Shown here one piece after another: positions 54,359-63,867 of a stretch of DNA of 64,000 nucleotides. The position numbers and the translations under genes are program-made. This stretch comes from Candidatus Rifleibacteriota bacterium (GTDB lineage Bacteria; Riflebacteria; Ozemobacteria; Ozemobacterales; Ozemobacteraceae): contig JAKQOH010000210.1 of assembly GCA_029565415.1 (NCBI GenBank), positions 34,165-98,164 on the forward strand, in the 5' to 3' direction. Below the pieces are notes generated by a model. It was given only the letters and a program-made list of their open reading frames with translations, did no database searches and was not told the origin of the DNA. How positions within the stretch are numbered: position 1 is the stretch's first letter; each line of letters begins with the position of its first letter.

Positions 54359-56056
54359 TTACGCGATGCCTGCTTCCCTTCCTCGGGGAACAGGAGCGAC
54401 GGACGGCAGGAACACGCTGACCGTCGTTCCGGCTGTCGGGCGGCTGGTGACGCGAATGGCACCATGGCAACTCCGCACGATCCCCACGACGGCGGATAAT
54501 CCGAGGCCCCGCCCCGTGAACTTGGTCGTGAAAAAGGGGTCGAACATCCGCTCCTGAACCCAGGGCTCCATCCCGCACCCCGTATCGCCGATCTCGAGAA
54601 CGACGTAGCGGCCCTCCCGGATCGTCCGCTCCAGGAAGATGGCGGCAAGCGCCTCCCGATCGCAATCCATGCTCTTCGTCCGGACAGAGATCGTTCCGGG
54701 ATTCTCTCCAAGCGCTTCCGAAGCGTTGGCCACCAGATTCAGAACAACCTGGCGGATCTGCACCGGGTCCGCCTCGATATCGAGACGCTCTCCATCGGCC
54801 CGGAAATCCACGACGGCGTTCTTCGAAACGCGGCTTTCGATCCCGTGCATGAGTTCGCGCAGCAGCTCGTTCAGATCGAACACTCTGCTCAGCGTGAAGC
54901 CCTTCCCGGCGTATGCCAGCATCTGCCGGCACAGCTCCGCGGCCCGCTTCGCTCCGTCGCGGATCGCGTCGAGATGGCCGGCGGCCTCGTGGTCGGGGGC
55001 GACACCAAGGCGCACCAGCTCCGCATTACCAAGTATTGTCATCAGGATATTATTGAAATCGTGCGCGATCCCTCCGGCCATGATGCCGAGGCTTTCGAGC
55101 TTCCGCACGCGTTTCATGCGGGCTTCGAGCCGCCGCCCCTCCTCTTCCGCTTTCCGGCGGCGGTACAGCGACCACACCTCGGACATCAGGAGGGTCAACT
55201 GCCGGATATCGGCGTCGGTGTATTCCTCGCCCTTGTTCGCCACTCCCGCGAGCATCACGACACGGCCGCGATCGAGAATCGGAACATGGAGGAGGCGGTT
55301 GATGGACACATGCCCATCCGGAAGCGGGATCCCCCGGATCGTGTTTCCGGGAAGATCGTTGAGGATGACGGGCCGGCAGGACCGCACCGCCTCGGCCCGG
55401 CTTCCCGTCAGCAGAACGTCTCGCTGTGTCGGACCGACGTTCATGTGACAGTCCCGCAGAGCATGCCGGGACAGCGAATACAGCGTGGCGGTTGTTCCAT
55501 CGCGGCTCACCAGCGCAAGAAACCCGTACTCGCTGGATGTGAGCCGCACCCCTTCTTCCAGTGCAAAACCGGAAAACTCCTCGAACTCCGAGGCCGCCAT
55601 CTGGTGGAGTTTCAGAATCGCCTCCAGGCGTGTTTCCTCGAGATGCAGGGCGGCCTCTCTGGCACGCCGTTTCCAAAGGTCATGCAAGACGCCGAACGCC
55701 AGTCGCCGCCCCGCTTCATCGACATACAGGGACGTCGCCACATCGACCGGGATCCGTGTGGTATCCCGGTGCACCAGGACCAGTTCGTACGTCGTGCCGG
55801 CTTGCTCACCTGTATCGAGGTCCAGCAGGCGTTCCACGTGAGAATGCTCTTCCGGGGGGGAAAGTTCGAGACAACATTTCTGCTGGAGTTCTTCAAGCGA
55901 CCAGCCGGAGAGCTTGACCATCTGCCGATTCGCTTCGAGAATCTGGCGGGAGGCAATATCGATGACGATGGCAGCATCCTGTACCGTCTCGAAAAAAGCC
56001 CGATACTTCGCCTCGCTTCCCCTGAGAGCCGCCTCACACACCTCGTCTCTTGCCAT
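54359..56056 (-). CDS. PAS-GAF hybrid sensor histidine kinase
   Basis: 565 residues, start at 56056 with AGAGAGGG upstream. Domains: PAS (about 12-125, AKYRAFFETVQDAAIVID, EANRQMVKLSGWSLEELQ), a GAF-type domain (about 150-310, RLTSSEYGFLALVSRDGTTATLYSLS), HisKA with GGIAHDFNNILMTILGN (His near 331), and HATPase_c with NLVANASEALGEN, GDTGCGM and FTGRGLGLSAV. No membrane helices, so a cytoplasmic sensor. No response regulator adjoins it. It sits between umuC and dinB on the same strand, so it may be co-transcribed with the SOS genes. Confidence 0.9.
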   Translation of the reverse strand: MARDEVCEAALRGSEAKYRAFFETVQDAAIVIDIASRQILEANRQMVKLSGWSLEELQQKCCLELSPPEEHSHVERLLDLDTGEQAGTTYELVLVHRDTTRIPVDVATSLYVDEAGRRLAFGVLHDLWKRRAREAALHLEETRLEAILKLHQMAASEFEEFSGFALEEGVRLTSSEYGFLALVSRDGTTATLYSLSRHALRDCHMNVGPTQRDVLLTGSRAEAVRSCRPVILNDLPGNTIRGIPLPDGHVSINRLLHVPILDRGRVVMLAGVANKGEEYTDADIRQLTLLMSEVWSLYRRRKAEEEGRRLEARMKRVRKLESLGIMAGGIAHDFNNILMTILGNAELVRLGVAPDHEAAGHLDAIRDGAKRAAELCRQMLAYAGKGFTLSRVFDLNELLRELMHGIESRVSKNAVVDFRADGERLDIEADPVQIRQVVLNLVANASEALGENPGTISVRTKSMDCDREALAAIFLERTIREGRYVVLEIGDTGCGMEPWVQERMFDPFFTTKFTGRGLGLSAVVGIVRSCHGAIRVTSRPTAGTTVSVFLPSVAPVPRGREAGIA

Positions 56057-56161
56057 ACCCTCTCTTTGCCCCCGGAATGATCCGGTACCCCGTCGATGAA
56101 AAATACCATATCCCCGCTTTTCGGGAAAGAGCGACGCCACGGGCCCGAATCGCCCGGAGGC

Positions 56162-57463
56162 TCATGCAGCGCGGGCCGTCGGGACATCGGAAAGTCGTGT
56201 CGTATACCGGGGCGACCGAAACTGGGCGCGCAGCTTCCACGGCTGGGTGGTTCCTTCCCCCAAAAACCGCACGGTACCCCGGCCGAGCATCGCATTGATC
56301 CCGTCAATGGCGATCATCAGCGATTTCGCCCGCTCCCGACAAAATTCGCTCTCGGGTTCGAACAGGGCCGGCTGACGCATCACGCCGTCGCCGATCTCGC
56401 CAAGGATCACCCCGGCTTTGTGATACCGGAACCCGGGGCGATAGATGCTTCTCAGGGCGCTGGCGGCAGCGCCGATCAACCGGCGGGTGTCATCCGTCGC
56501 TTCGGCAAGGGCAACCGTCTGGCTTGCCTGGTACTGCTCCTCATGCTCGTGAAACCGGTTCGTCAGCAGGAACACCGTCAGCAAGCCCGCCACGGAACGC
56601 TGCCGGCGCAGTTTTTCGGCCGCCCGCGTCACGTAGGCCACGACGGCCTCCTCGATCGCGTCGCGGCCCGTGACGAGCACGCCGAACGAGCGCGACGAGA
56701 TGATCTGTTTCTTCGGCGGGGCCACCTCTTCGAGCCGGATGCACGGAGTGCCGTTCAACTCGGCGACCGTGCGGGCCAGCACGACGCCGAATCTGGCGCG
56801 GATACGCCCCTGATCGGCCCGGCGCAAATCAAGCGCCGTGTGGATGCCAAGCGCGAGCAGCCTGATCGCGAACCGGTATCCGACCCCCCAGACGTCATCG
56901 ACCGGAACCTTCGCCATCAGGGCGTCCTGGGTCTCGCCCGGCAACGGCCCGAGATCGCAGACGCCCCGCCACTCCGGGTTTTTCTTCGCGATGCGGTTGG
57001 CCAGCTTGGCCAGCGTTTTGGTCGGACCGATGCCCACACACACGGGCAAACCCACCTGCCGGCGGATCAGGCGGACGATCTCACGGCCCTGGCGCGTGGC
57101 GTCCCCGGCAGGGGATGCCGCGGGGCACCCCAGATCGAGAAAGCACTCATCGATCGAGTAGATCTCCTGGTGGGGGCTGAATCCGGCCAGGAGCCGCATG
57201 AACCGGTTCGACATGTCGGCATACAGGGCGTAGTTGCTCGACAGGGCGATGACGCCGTGCTCGCGAGCCAGAACGGCCTGCTGATGCCACGGCGCGCCCA
57301 TCGGCACTCCGACGGCCTTGGCCTCGGCCGACCGCGCCACGACGCAGCCGTCGTTGTTCGACAGCACGACGACGGGCCGGTTCTCGAGATCGGGTCGGAA
57401 CACCCGCTCGCAGGAAACGTAGAAGCTGTTCGCATCGATCAGCGCTATCGCTCGTCGTTCCAT
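56162..57463 (-). CDS. umuC: DNA polymerase V catalytic subunit (UmuC-like)
   Basis: 433 residues; start at ATG 57463, inside the end of umuD (19 nt overlap). Catalytic carboxylates in [16 protein letters not shown] and [26 protein letters not shown] and [20 protein letters not shown] (helix-hairpin-helix) are typical of UmuC. A C-terminal clamp motif RQPALF is visible. With UmuD it forms the translesion polymerase used in the SOS response. Confidence 0.95.
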   Translation of the reverse strand: MERRAIALIDANSFYVSCERVFRPDLENRPVVVLSNNDGCVVARSAEAKAVGVPMGAPWHQQAVLAREHGVIALSSNYALYADMSNRFMRLLAGFSPHQEIYSIDECFLDLGCPAASPAGDATRQGREIVRLIRRQVGLPVCVGIGPTKTLAKLANRIAKKNPEWRGVCDLGPLPGETQDALMAKVPVDDVWGVGYRFAIRLLALGIHTALDLRRADQGRIRARFGVVLARTVAELNGTPCIRLEEVAPPKKQIISSRSFGVLVTGRDAIEEAVVAYVTRAAEKLRRQRSVAGLLTVFLLTNRFHEHEEQYQASQTVALAEATDDTRRLIGAAASALRSIYRPGFRYHKAGVILGEIGDGVMRQPALFEPESEFCRERAKSLMIAIDGINAMLGRGTVRFLGEGTTQPWKLRAQFRSPRYTTRLSDVPTARAA

Positions 57464-57906
57464 GGCCACACCCGATGGATCGCCCACCGCACAACCCCCC
57501 AGACGCTCAGTTCGGCCTCAGGCCCGATCTCGATGTCGGCATACCCGGGGTGTGCCGCCTTCAGAACCGCCCCACCACCCGGCCGTCGATACAACTGCTT
57601 GACCGTGAAGCCGTCATCGGTCACGGCGATCACGACGCTGCCATCGACCGGCGTCAGAGCCCGATCGACCACCAGGAGATCCCCGTCGAAAATGCCCAGC
57701 CCGCTCATCGAGTCTCCCGCCACCCGCACGAAGAACGTGGCCTCGCGATGCCGGATCAGATGCTCGTCGAGACTGATGCGCGACTCGACATAGTCATCCG
57801 CCGGCGACGGGAACCCCGCCGGCACCGGCCGCGCGACCAGCCCCCCGGCCGCCGGCATCCCTCCCGGAGCCCAGGGACACCCAATCCATTTCAGCTCGTC
57901 ACCCAT
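57445..57906 (-). CDS. umuD: DNA polymerase V accessory protein (UmuD-like, S24 peptidase)
   Basis: 153 residues from ATG 57906; a GTG at 57936 would add ten residues. The self-cleavage site is Ala30-Gly31 ([18 protein letters not shown]); the catalytic Ser66 is in VAGDSM and Lys103 is in GFTVKQL, a spacing of 37 as in E. coli UmuD. The N-terminal arm (about 30 residues) is slightly longer than in E. coli. Overlaps umuC and is downstream of lexA on the same strand, with a 291-nt repeat-rich gap. Confidence 0.93.
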   Translation of the reverse strand: MGDELKWIGCPWAPGGMPAAGGLVARPVPAGFPSPADDYVESRISLDEHLIRHREATFFVRVAGDSMSGLGIFDGDLLVVDRALTPVDGSVVIAVTDDGFTVKQLYRRPGGGAVLKAAHPGYADIEIGPEAELSVWGVVRWAIHRVWPWNDER

Positions 57907-57998
57907 ACTCCTCACCACCCACCCGTTGCAGAGCACTCATGATCCCCTGGTTTGAAGAGAAAAACGGCTGCCTCATGCAGCGGAAAGGCTCATATCCC

Positions 57999-58156
57999 GT
58001 TCATCTGCGCCATCTGTGTCATCTGCGGATTCGCTCCCATTCCCGAACCGCACACTCAGGCCCCAAAATTATAAACTATATCATATATTTTGTATCTTCG
58101 TGCCTTTGTGGTAAATCATCCGTCGTTCCTCTGTGTCTCTGTGCCTCGGTGGTTCG
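57999..58156. repeat. Dispersed repeats upstream of umuD
   Basis: At 58000-58033 is the TTCATCTGCGCCATCTGTGTCATCTGCGGATT unit seen also at 38533 and 63468. At 58093-58155 is a degenerate version of the CTTCGTGCCTTTGTGG...CTCTGTGTCTCTGTGCC unit. An AT-rich stretch (58066-58092) with TATA-like words lies between them and could hold the umuD promoter. Confidence 0.75.
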
Positions 58157-58197
58157 TTCTCTTCCGGTGTCTTCGTATGCATCCGGTCCTGTCGGGG

Positions 58198-58788
58198 TCA
58201 GCGGTATTTGCGAATGAGACCGACCACGACCCCGAAGATCTCGAGACGCCCCTTCGGCCGAATCACGGAATACCGGCTGTTCGCGGGCTCGAGCACATAC
58301 CGGCCCGCCTCACGCTCGAGCGTTTTGAGCGTGTATTCGCCATCGACGACGGCCACGACGATGTCGCCGGGCATGGCCTGCGTCTCGCACTCGACGACCG
58401 CCACATCTCCTTCGTGAATGCCCGCCTCGATCATCGAGTCACCGCGAACCGGCACCAGTACCGTGCGCGACGGGGTTCCGACCAGATACTGATCGATCGC
58501 GAACGGCGATGCCCCCGCCTCGCCGACCGCGACGGGCCGGCCCGCCGGCACCGACACATCGGCCACGGCACGTTCGAAGAACCGCATCGCAGGCACCCAG
58601 ACATCGTCGGGCGTGCGCTCGAGGTACCCCGCCTGCCGCAGCCGCTGCAGCACCTTGCTGACCGCCGACCGCGAGGCCAGCCCCAGCAACTCGCTCAGCT
58701 TGCTATACGAGGGCAGCCCCCGGAACCGGGCGTAATAATCCTGGAGCCGCTTCAGATACAGGTCGTCCTGGTTGGGCACAGGCGTCAT
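58198..58788 (-). CDS. lexA: LexA repressor
   Basis: 196 residues with GGAGG upstream. N-terminal winged-helix-like DNA-binding part (1-65; SKLSELLGLASRSAVSKVLQRLRQAGYLE). The autocleavage site is Ala82-Gly83 (VPAGRP); Ser118 is in RGDSMIEAG and Lys155 in YTLKTL. The Ser-Lys spacing of 37 equals that of E. coli LexA. It should repress SOS genes, including itself: two GAAC-N4-GTTC-type boxes flank its own promoter. Confidence 0.95.
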   Translation of the reverse strand: MTPVPNQDDLYLKRLQDYYARFRGLPSYSKLSELLGLASRSAVSKVLQRLRQAGYLERTPDDVWVPAMRFFERAVADVSVPAGRPVAVGEAGASPFAIDQYLVGTPSRTVLVPVRGDSMIEAGIHEGDVAVVECETQAMPGDIVVAVVDGEYTLKTLEREAGRYVLEPANSRYSVIRPKGRLEIFGVVVGLIRKYR

Positions 58789-58805
58789 GCCACACCTCCG
58801 ATGGT

Positions 58806-58856
58806 GAACGTTTGTTCTCTCACTCCAAAGATAGTGTACATTCGTTCTCCTGTCAA
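58806..58856 (-). promoter_or_regulatory. lexA promoter with two LexA-type operators
   Basis: On the minus strand, TTGACA (58851-58856) and TATCTT (58828-58833) are 17 nt apart. A perfect GAAC-AAAC-GTTC box (58806-58817) lies just after the start point, and GAAC-GAAT-GTAC (58836-58847, one mismatch) lies inside the spacer. Centres are 30 bp apart. The pattern is that of the Gram-positive (Cheo) SOS box, not the E. coli CTG-N10-CAG box. Confidence 0.88.
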
Positions 58857-58859
58857 GCC

Positions 58860-59500
58860 GCCGCTTTTCCGGGGAAAATTCCCACGGAAAGATTCAACGG
58901 ATTATTGCAGCCGCAAACTGTCATGTTCCGGGAGGGACTGGAAGAGGATCGAATGAGCCCGACTGTCAAGCGCTGCTGAGACCGGTCCGTCGTTCGCATC
59001 GAGGGAGATCCGCTGGCAGGCGTGGGCGCACACGAGGTGCGCCCACCCGGACACGGAGGCGGGAGGCCGACTGGTCCGGGTTTCGCCTCGACAGCGAGAG
59101 CTCCCGAGGAGAACGCGAACGAAGGCAACCGGTCCAGCACGCGAGATCTGGAGGGCGAATCGATCCTCTGGAAGTCACTCCCCCCCAGCCAAACGAGTTC
59201 ACATGTACCTTGCGGAATATTCGATTTGGCACTTGGCGAATTGCCGCCTATATTGTTTTCGAACCGGTCAGAAACCGGCACAGGATGAACCGCCCGGCTT
59301 CCGTCGCTCTTTGATGCAGACTCCCCAGATGCACGGTCTTTTGCCGGCATCCCGCGGTCATCCCCCCATCACCCAGGATCCGACCCGCCCCCCTCTCCGG
59401 ACGCGGCGAAGGGCGCAGCTTTGTCCGCAAACCTCCCATGGGACCATCGCTCCGCGACATTCCATCACGCCGCGCCCCTGGCGCGAAGAGGAGGACGATC
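58860..59500. other. Gene-poor stretch between lexA and the VWA gene
   Basis: No frame has a convincing coding pattern, homology or ribosome site. A 9-bp hairpin (GTGGGCGCA/TGCGCCCAC, 59022-59046) is the only clear structure. A decayed gene or a long leader for the VWA gene is possible. Confidence 0.5.
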
Positions 59501-61321
59501 ATGACGAAGTTTCGCAGGCTGATGCTGCTCCTGCTGGGAATCAACATCCTTCTGATCGCCTGTCAGGCCGCCGCACGCACCCTGTTCGGCGGCGCCGACG
59601 AGTGGCTGTTCAACCCAGGCGCCGCCCTCACCGGCTCGCTGCCGGTCTCGTTCGAGTGGATTCTGGCCCTGTGGTTCGCTGCCGAGGTGATCCGCCTGAT
59701 CCTGTTCGGCGCCGGCGCCCTTCCGGCCTTCATCCTGCTGGGTATCGCCCTGCTGCTGGCCTCGGTCGCCGGGCCGATGGTCGGCAGCATCACCGACCAG
59801 AGCCGCTCCGCGACCATGGGATACGCCGTCGGAGGGGCGAAAGACGCCGCCAACTTCCGCGCGAACATCGAGAACGGGTATCTCCCGCTTCCGACCGACC
59901 TGACGTTCGAAGGCCTCTTCTACGACTACTGTTTCGATACGGGGAAACCTGCGACACCCGCCCAGGGAAGCGGCCGGCTCTTCGTTCCGACCTATCGCGC
60001 CGCCGTCAGCCGGCACCCGGTCACCGGGGAAACCGAGACGTATCTCGCCGTCGGCCTCGACTCCGACCTGGCCGCCGCGGATTTCCGGCGGGGCAGGCTG
60101 AATCTGGTCGTCGTCCTCGACGTGTCGGGCTCGATGGGGGAGACGTTCGACACGTATTATTATGACCGCTATCGAGCGGAAAAGCCGGAAGATCCGAGGG
60201 AGCGGGAGGGAATGTTTCGCTCCAAGCTCGAGATCGCCTGCGCCGGCATCGTCTCCCTGCTGAAGCATCTGAATCCCGATGACCGGCTCGGCCTGGTCGT
60301 GTTCGACTCAGGCGCGCGGCTGTTCCAGCCCCTTCGGCTCACCGGCGAGACGGATCTGGCCGATGTGGCGCGGCGTGTCATGCAACTGCGGCCGGGGAAC
60401 TCGACGAACCTGGAGGCCGGCCTGCGGATGGGCTGCAGCCTGCTCACGGGCTTCTCCGGAACCGACCGGACCACGACGGAGAACCGCGTCCTGCTCATCA
60501 CCGACGCCCAGCCGAACACAGACGACACCTCCGAGTCGGGCCTGATCGGCATCGCGCGGGCGCACGAGCGGCTCGGCACGCACCTGACGTTCGTCGGGGT
60601 CGGCGTCGACTTCAACACCCGGCTGGTCGAGTCGCTCACGAAGATCCGCGGCGCCAACTACCACGCGGTCCACTCCGCCGGGGAGTTCGCGCGACGCCTG
60701 GACGAGGGATTCGACCAGATGGTGACACCTCTCGTGTTCGATCTGACGCTGAGTCTCGAGTCGACGGGCTGGGCGATCGAGCGGGTCTACGGCTCGCCCG
60801 AGGCCGACGAGGCGACCGGCGAGATCATGCGGGTGAGCACGCTGTTCCCGTCGATGACGACCGAGGAAGGCACCCGCGGCGGCCTCGTGCTGCTCAAACT
60901 GCGCCGCACCGGACAGGACGAGGGCATGCGGCTGCGGGTGGCGTTCGAGGACCGGTCAGGCCGTCGGGATGCAAACGTCCAGCAGATCGCTCTTCCGGAG
61001 GCCGTCGCAGCCGGCACGCCGGTGTATGACACCACCGGCATCCGCAAAGGCATCCTGCTGGCGCGGTATGGCGATCTGATCCACGACTGGATCCTCCAGG
61101 AGCGCGGGCTCACCCGCGAAGCCGTTTCCCGGGAACGGCGCCGCCTCGGTCTTTCGACCTGGGAGCGGTGCTCCGAGCCGCTGCGCGTTTCCCGAAGCGA
61201 GGCCGCGGCATTCCGGGCGTTCCGGGAGCATTTCAGAGACGAGGCAAGAGCCCTTGGAGACCCGGTGCTGGATCAGGAGCTCGCCGTCCTGGACACGCTG
61301 ATCGTCCGGGCCGGAAGCTGA
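59501..61321 (+). CDS. Membrane protein with von Willebrand factor A domain
   Basis: 606 residues; ATG 59501 with GGAGGA upstream. Three hydrophobic segments at about 7-25, 48-70 and 73-95, then a VWA domain (about 200-430) with an intact MIDAS: LDVSGSMGETFD (DxSxS), GNSTNLEAGLRMG (Thr) and LLITDAQPNTDD (Asp). The rest is a beta-rich region and a helical C-terminus. VWA proteins of this layout bind proteins through Mg2+; the partner is not evident here. A perfect terminator follows. Confidence 0.88.
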   Translation: MTKFRRLMLLLLGINILLIACQAAARTLFGGADEWLFNPGAALTGSLPVSFEWILALWFAAEVIRLILFGAGALPAFILLGIALLLASVAGPMVGSITDQSRSATMGYAVGGAKDAANFRANIENGYLPLPTDLTFEGLFYDYCFDTGKPATPAQGSGRLFVPTYRAAVSRHPVTGETETYLAVGLDSDLAAADFRRGRLNLVVVLDVSGSMGETFDTYYYDRYRAEKPEDPREREGMFRSKLEIACAGIVSLLKHLNPDDRLGLVVFDSGARLFQPLRLTGETDLADVARRVMQLRPGNSTNLEAGLRMGCSLLTGFSGTDRTTTENRVLLITDAQPNTDDTSESGLIGIARAHERLGTHLTFVGVGVDFNTRLVESLTKIRGANYHAVHSAGEFARRLDEGFDQMVTPLVFDLTLSLESTGWAIERVYGSPEADEATGEIMRVSTLFPSMTTEEGTRGGLVLLKLRRTGQDEGMRLRVAFEDRSGRRDANVQQIALPEAVAAGTPVYDTTGIRKGILLARYGDLIHDWILQERGLTREAVSRERRRLGLSTWERCSEPLRVSRSEAAAFRAFREHFRDEARALGDPVLDQELAVLDTLIVRAGS

Positions 61322-61367
61322 AAAATCCCCCGCGCGAAGGGTCTCGCGCGGGGGATTTTATTTTTTC
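61322..61367. terminator. Strong bidirectional terminator
   Basis: A perfect 16-bp stem (AAAATCCCCCGCGCGA / TCGCGCGGGGGATTTT) with a 6-nt loop is followed by ATTTTTTT on the plus strand and an A-run on the left side. It can serve both the VWA gene and the convergent helicase. Confidence 0.93.
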
Positions 61368-61397
61368 AGATATTCTACGATATCCGATTCGTTCCCG

Positions 61398-63044
61398 TCA
61401 CCAGCGGGGGCGGGACGGCCGGGGCCGGCGGGTGTCGCCGGAGGTCGTGCCACCCGCGTTGGCGGACTGGCGCGGCTGGCCGTAGTTCCGGGTGTCGTCG
61501 CGACGGGGTGGCTGGCTTGTGCGGCGGCCGGAGGGCTGGTTCCGGGTGGGAGCGGCGGCGCGAGCAGCTTCCTTTTCGAGGCGGCGGGTCTCTTCGGCGA
61601 GAACGCGGGCGTTCTTCGCCTCGGTCTTGGCGCGGGCACGGGCGCGTTCCTCGGCCTTGCGGGCCCGGATCGCCGCGATGCGCTCGCCAAGAGGGATCTC
61701 GAGCCGCTCGGCCGTTTTCTGCGTGTAATCGAACTCGGCGAGGGTGGCCCGGGGCAGGCGCCGGGTGAGGTGGCGCTCGATCTGGTGCAGATCGCTCTCC
61801 TCATCGGGGGCGACCAGCGTCCAGGCGTCGCCGACCATCGAAGCGCGGGCCGTGCGGCCGATGCGGTGGATGTAATCCTCGACGATGTGCGGCACGTCGA
61901 AGTTCACGACATGGGAGAGGGCCTCGATGTCGATGCCGCGGGCCGCGATGTCGGTGGCGACGAGCACCCGGTATTCGCCGTTCTTGAACCCGGCGAGGGC
62001 CTCGGTGCGCTGCTGCTGGCTGCGGTTCCCGTGGATGCGGGCGCAGGGCACGCCGTTCTTGTCGAGGAAGTCGGCCAGCCGGTTCGCCCGGTGCTTCGTG
62101 CGGGTGAAGGCGAGCACGTTCTTCACGTTCGGATCCTCGAGGAGCTTGAGGAACAGCTTCGTCTTCAGCTCGGACGAGACCGGGTAGATCGTCTGGGAAA
62201 TGCCGGTCGCGGGCTTCGAAGGCCGTTCGATGTCGATCGCGACGGGATTCCTGAGCATTTCGCGCGACAGTTCGGCGATCGGGGCCGGCATCGTGGCCGA
62301 GAAGAACAGCGTCTGGCGCGGCGTGGCCGGCAGATGCCGCAGCACGCGCCGGATGTCGGGCAGAAAGCCCATGTCGAGCATCCGGTCGGCTTCGTCGAGC
62401 ACGAGCACGTTCAGATCGGCGAGCTTCGCATAGTCATACTGGAAATGATCGAGCAGCCGGCCGGGCGTGGCGATGATCACCTCATCCCCGCGCTCGAAGG
62501 CGGCCTGCTGGGGCCCCATGCCGACGCCGCCGAACACGGCCGTGATACGAAGCGCCGTATGCCGGGCCAGCTCGGAAGCATGCTCGGCGATCTGGGCGGC
62601 CAGCTCGCGGGTGGGCGTCAGGACGAGCGCGCGGGTACGGCCGGAGCCGCCCTGGAGAAGGCGGTTCAGGATCGGCAGCATGAACGCCGCCGTCTTGCCG
62701 CTTCCCGTCATGGCGCAGGCCAGCACATCGCGGCCGAGCAGGGCCGGCGGAATCGACTGGGTCTGAATCGGTGTCGGCTTCGTGAAGCCGAGATCCGTGA
62801 GACCCTGGTTCAGGGCCGGAAACAGACCGAAATCGGCGAAGTTCGTCACGGTGGTCGTCGTTCCGGCCGTCGTGGTCGCGGGAGTCGCCTGGGGCGGCAT
62901 CGGCCGCTCGGCGTGCCGGGCCATCGTCTGACCGGCGGGCTGCCGGGTGGCATCGTTCCGGGGCTGAGGCCGGGGGCTGCGAACGTCGTTCGTGCTGCGA
63001 TTGGAAGGGGTGGAAAACGTGTTGCGAGAAAAATTCTGGGACAT
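61398..63044 (-). CDS. DEAD-box RNA helicase (RhlE-like)
   Basis: 548 residues from ATG 63044; an ATG at 63077 is in frame and neither has a good ribosome site. All motifs are present: KPTPIQTQSIP (Q), AMTGSGKTAAF (I), PTRELAAQ (Ia), VLVLDEADRMLDMGF (II), FFSATMP (III), VLVATDIAARGIDIE (V) and HRIGRTARA (VI). The C-terminal tail (about 430-548) is highly basic with KAEERARARAKTEAKN and Arg/Pro/Gly-rich sequence, typical of RNA-binding extensions. Likely acts in RNA folding, ribosome assembly or decay, often cold-induced. Faces the VWA gene across a shared terminator. Confidence 0.95.
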   Translation of the reverse strand: MSQNFSRNTFSTPSNRSTNDVRSPRPQPRNDATRQPAGQTMARHAERPMPPQATPATTTAGTTTTVTNFADFGLFPALNQGLTDLGFTKPTPIQTQSIPPALLGRDVLACAMTGSGKTAAFMLPILNRLLQGGSGRTRALVLTPTRELAAQIAEHASELARHTALRITAVFGGVGMGPQQAAFERGDEVIIATPGRLLDHFQYDYAKLADLNVLVLDEADRMLDMGFLPDIRRVLRHLPATPRQTLFFSATMPAPIAELSREMLRNPVAIDIERPSKPATGISQTIYPVSSELKTKLFLKLLEDPNVKNVLAFTRTKHRANRLADFLDKNGVPCARIHGNRSQQQRTEALAGFKNGEYRVLVATDIAARGIDIEALSHVVNFDVPHIVEDYIHRIGRTARASMVGDAWTLVAPDEESDLHQIERHLTRRLPRATLAEFDYTQKTAERLEIPLGERIAAIRARKAEERARARAKTEAKNARVLAEETRRLEKEAARAAAPTRNQPSGRRTSQPPRRDDTRNYGQPRQSANAGGTTSGDTRRPRPSRPRW

Positions 63045-63353
63045 GGAAATAATAATGAAAACCTTTCCCGGCGCCATAGAAAAAGCGTCAGTGCGCCGGC
63101 TCCTCCGGCGGAGGGGGAGAAACGGTGGATGCGCCGGTCAGGCCGCCGTTCGGGCCATGCTGGCCCCATGAATGCGAAGGATCGTCAGACCTCTTCGCGG
63201 GCCGGTTCGTTCCGGCCATTCACACGAACGCTTGAAAACGCATCGTATGATTTATCGAGAATACCACACCTTCAACCAAATAGCCACAAGTTTCGAAAAC
63301 CGGCCGTTTCACCCCGGAGATACGCCGTCGAATAATTCGACGCCTTCAGGACC

Positions 63354-63503
63354 TCATCCACAGATGGAAAGCAGATGAACGCAGATGAAGAACGGATATG
63401 GGCGAATACCTGGAACCACAGGATATTCTGTCTGCCCCGAAAACTCGATGAAGGAAGGCTGTCAGGATTTCATCTGTGCCATCTGCGTCATCTGTGGATC
63501 GAT
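63354..63503. repeat. Inverted CATCTGTG repeat pair
   Basis: The arm ATCCACAGATGGAAAGCAGATGAACGCAGATGAA (63355-63387) is inverted at 63468-63501 (TTCATCTGTGCCATCTGCGTCATCTGTGGAT), with about 80 bp between. It looks like a small non-autonomous element. The same arm occurs singly at 38.5 and 58.0 kb. Confidence 0.8.
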
Positions 63504-63563
63504 TCCCGCGTCCCCGTGGTTCGTCGTGTCGGGCGATTCGGGAACCGCCCATGGCCCGTCGGC

Positions 63564-63585
63564 TGTAGGGGCGGGTCTGAGACCC
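63564..63585. repeat. GTAGGGGCGGGT repeat unit
   Basis: GTAGGGGCGGGTCTGAGACCCT, a shorter and imperfect copy of the palindrome at 38598-38622, again directly downstream of the CATCTGTG repeat, as at 38.5 kb. Confidence 0.75.
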
Positions 63586-63591
63586 TGATTC

Positions 63592-63867
63592 TTACCCACT
63601 GTGCGGTACTCTGACATTTGTCTCGGGAATAATTGTGGCCATGGCCTGCACCAGGAACTGCACTTGTCGCCATCCTTCCCAGAATGTGCGCACTCCTGGT
63701 GGGCCATCGCCTTTTCTTCCCATCCAACCACCAAGGAAGGCAACACAGTTCGTTGCCTGCTGAATTGTTATCGTGCTTGATAATTTTCTGTTTTGCATCT
63801 TGGCAATGGCTTTGATTGCAATGATTTCTTCCTGCGTGAAGACAGTCGATGCCGCTTCCTGATTTCG
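63592..63867 (-). pseudogene. C-terminal remnant of an IS4-type transposase
   Basis: On the minus strand, FTQEEIIAIKAIAKMQNRK is followed by ATNCVAFLGGWMGRKGDGPPG and VRTFWEGWRQVQFLVQ, a close match to the C-terminus of IS4/Tn5-type transposases (LGGxxGRKxDGxPGxxxxWxGxxR). A stop codon lies just upstream of residue Arg-Asn-Gln-Glu (about 63868), and the catalytic DDE core is not in frame above it. Short direct repeats (TGGCCCAC) sit at 63881 and 63901. A decayed insertion sequence. Confidence 0.78.

Larger units (their letters stand above)
63045..63591. other. Gene-poor stretch upstream of the helicase
   Basis: No convincing gene. The long leader of the helicase (minus strand) probably occupies the left part. 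The right part holds the inverted repeat pair and a GTAGGGGCG unit listed separately. Confidence 0.6.

Noticed and set aside
58853..59350. A 165-codon minus-strand frame in the gap after lexA
   Set aside because: Its frame covers the lexA promoter region edge and a hairpin, has Ser/Pro/Arg-rich composition and no recognisable motif or good ribosome site.
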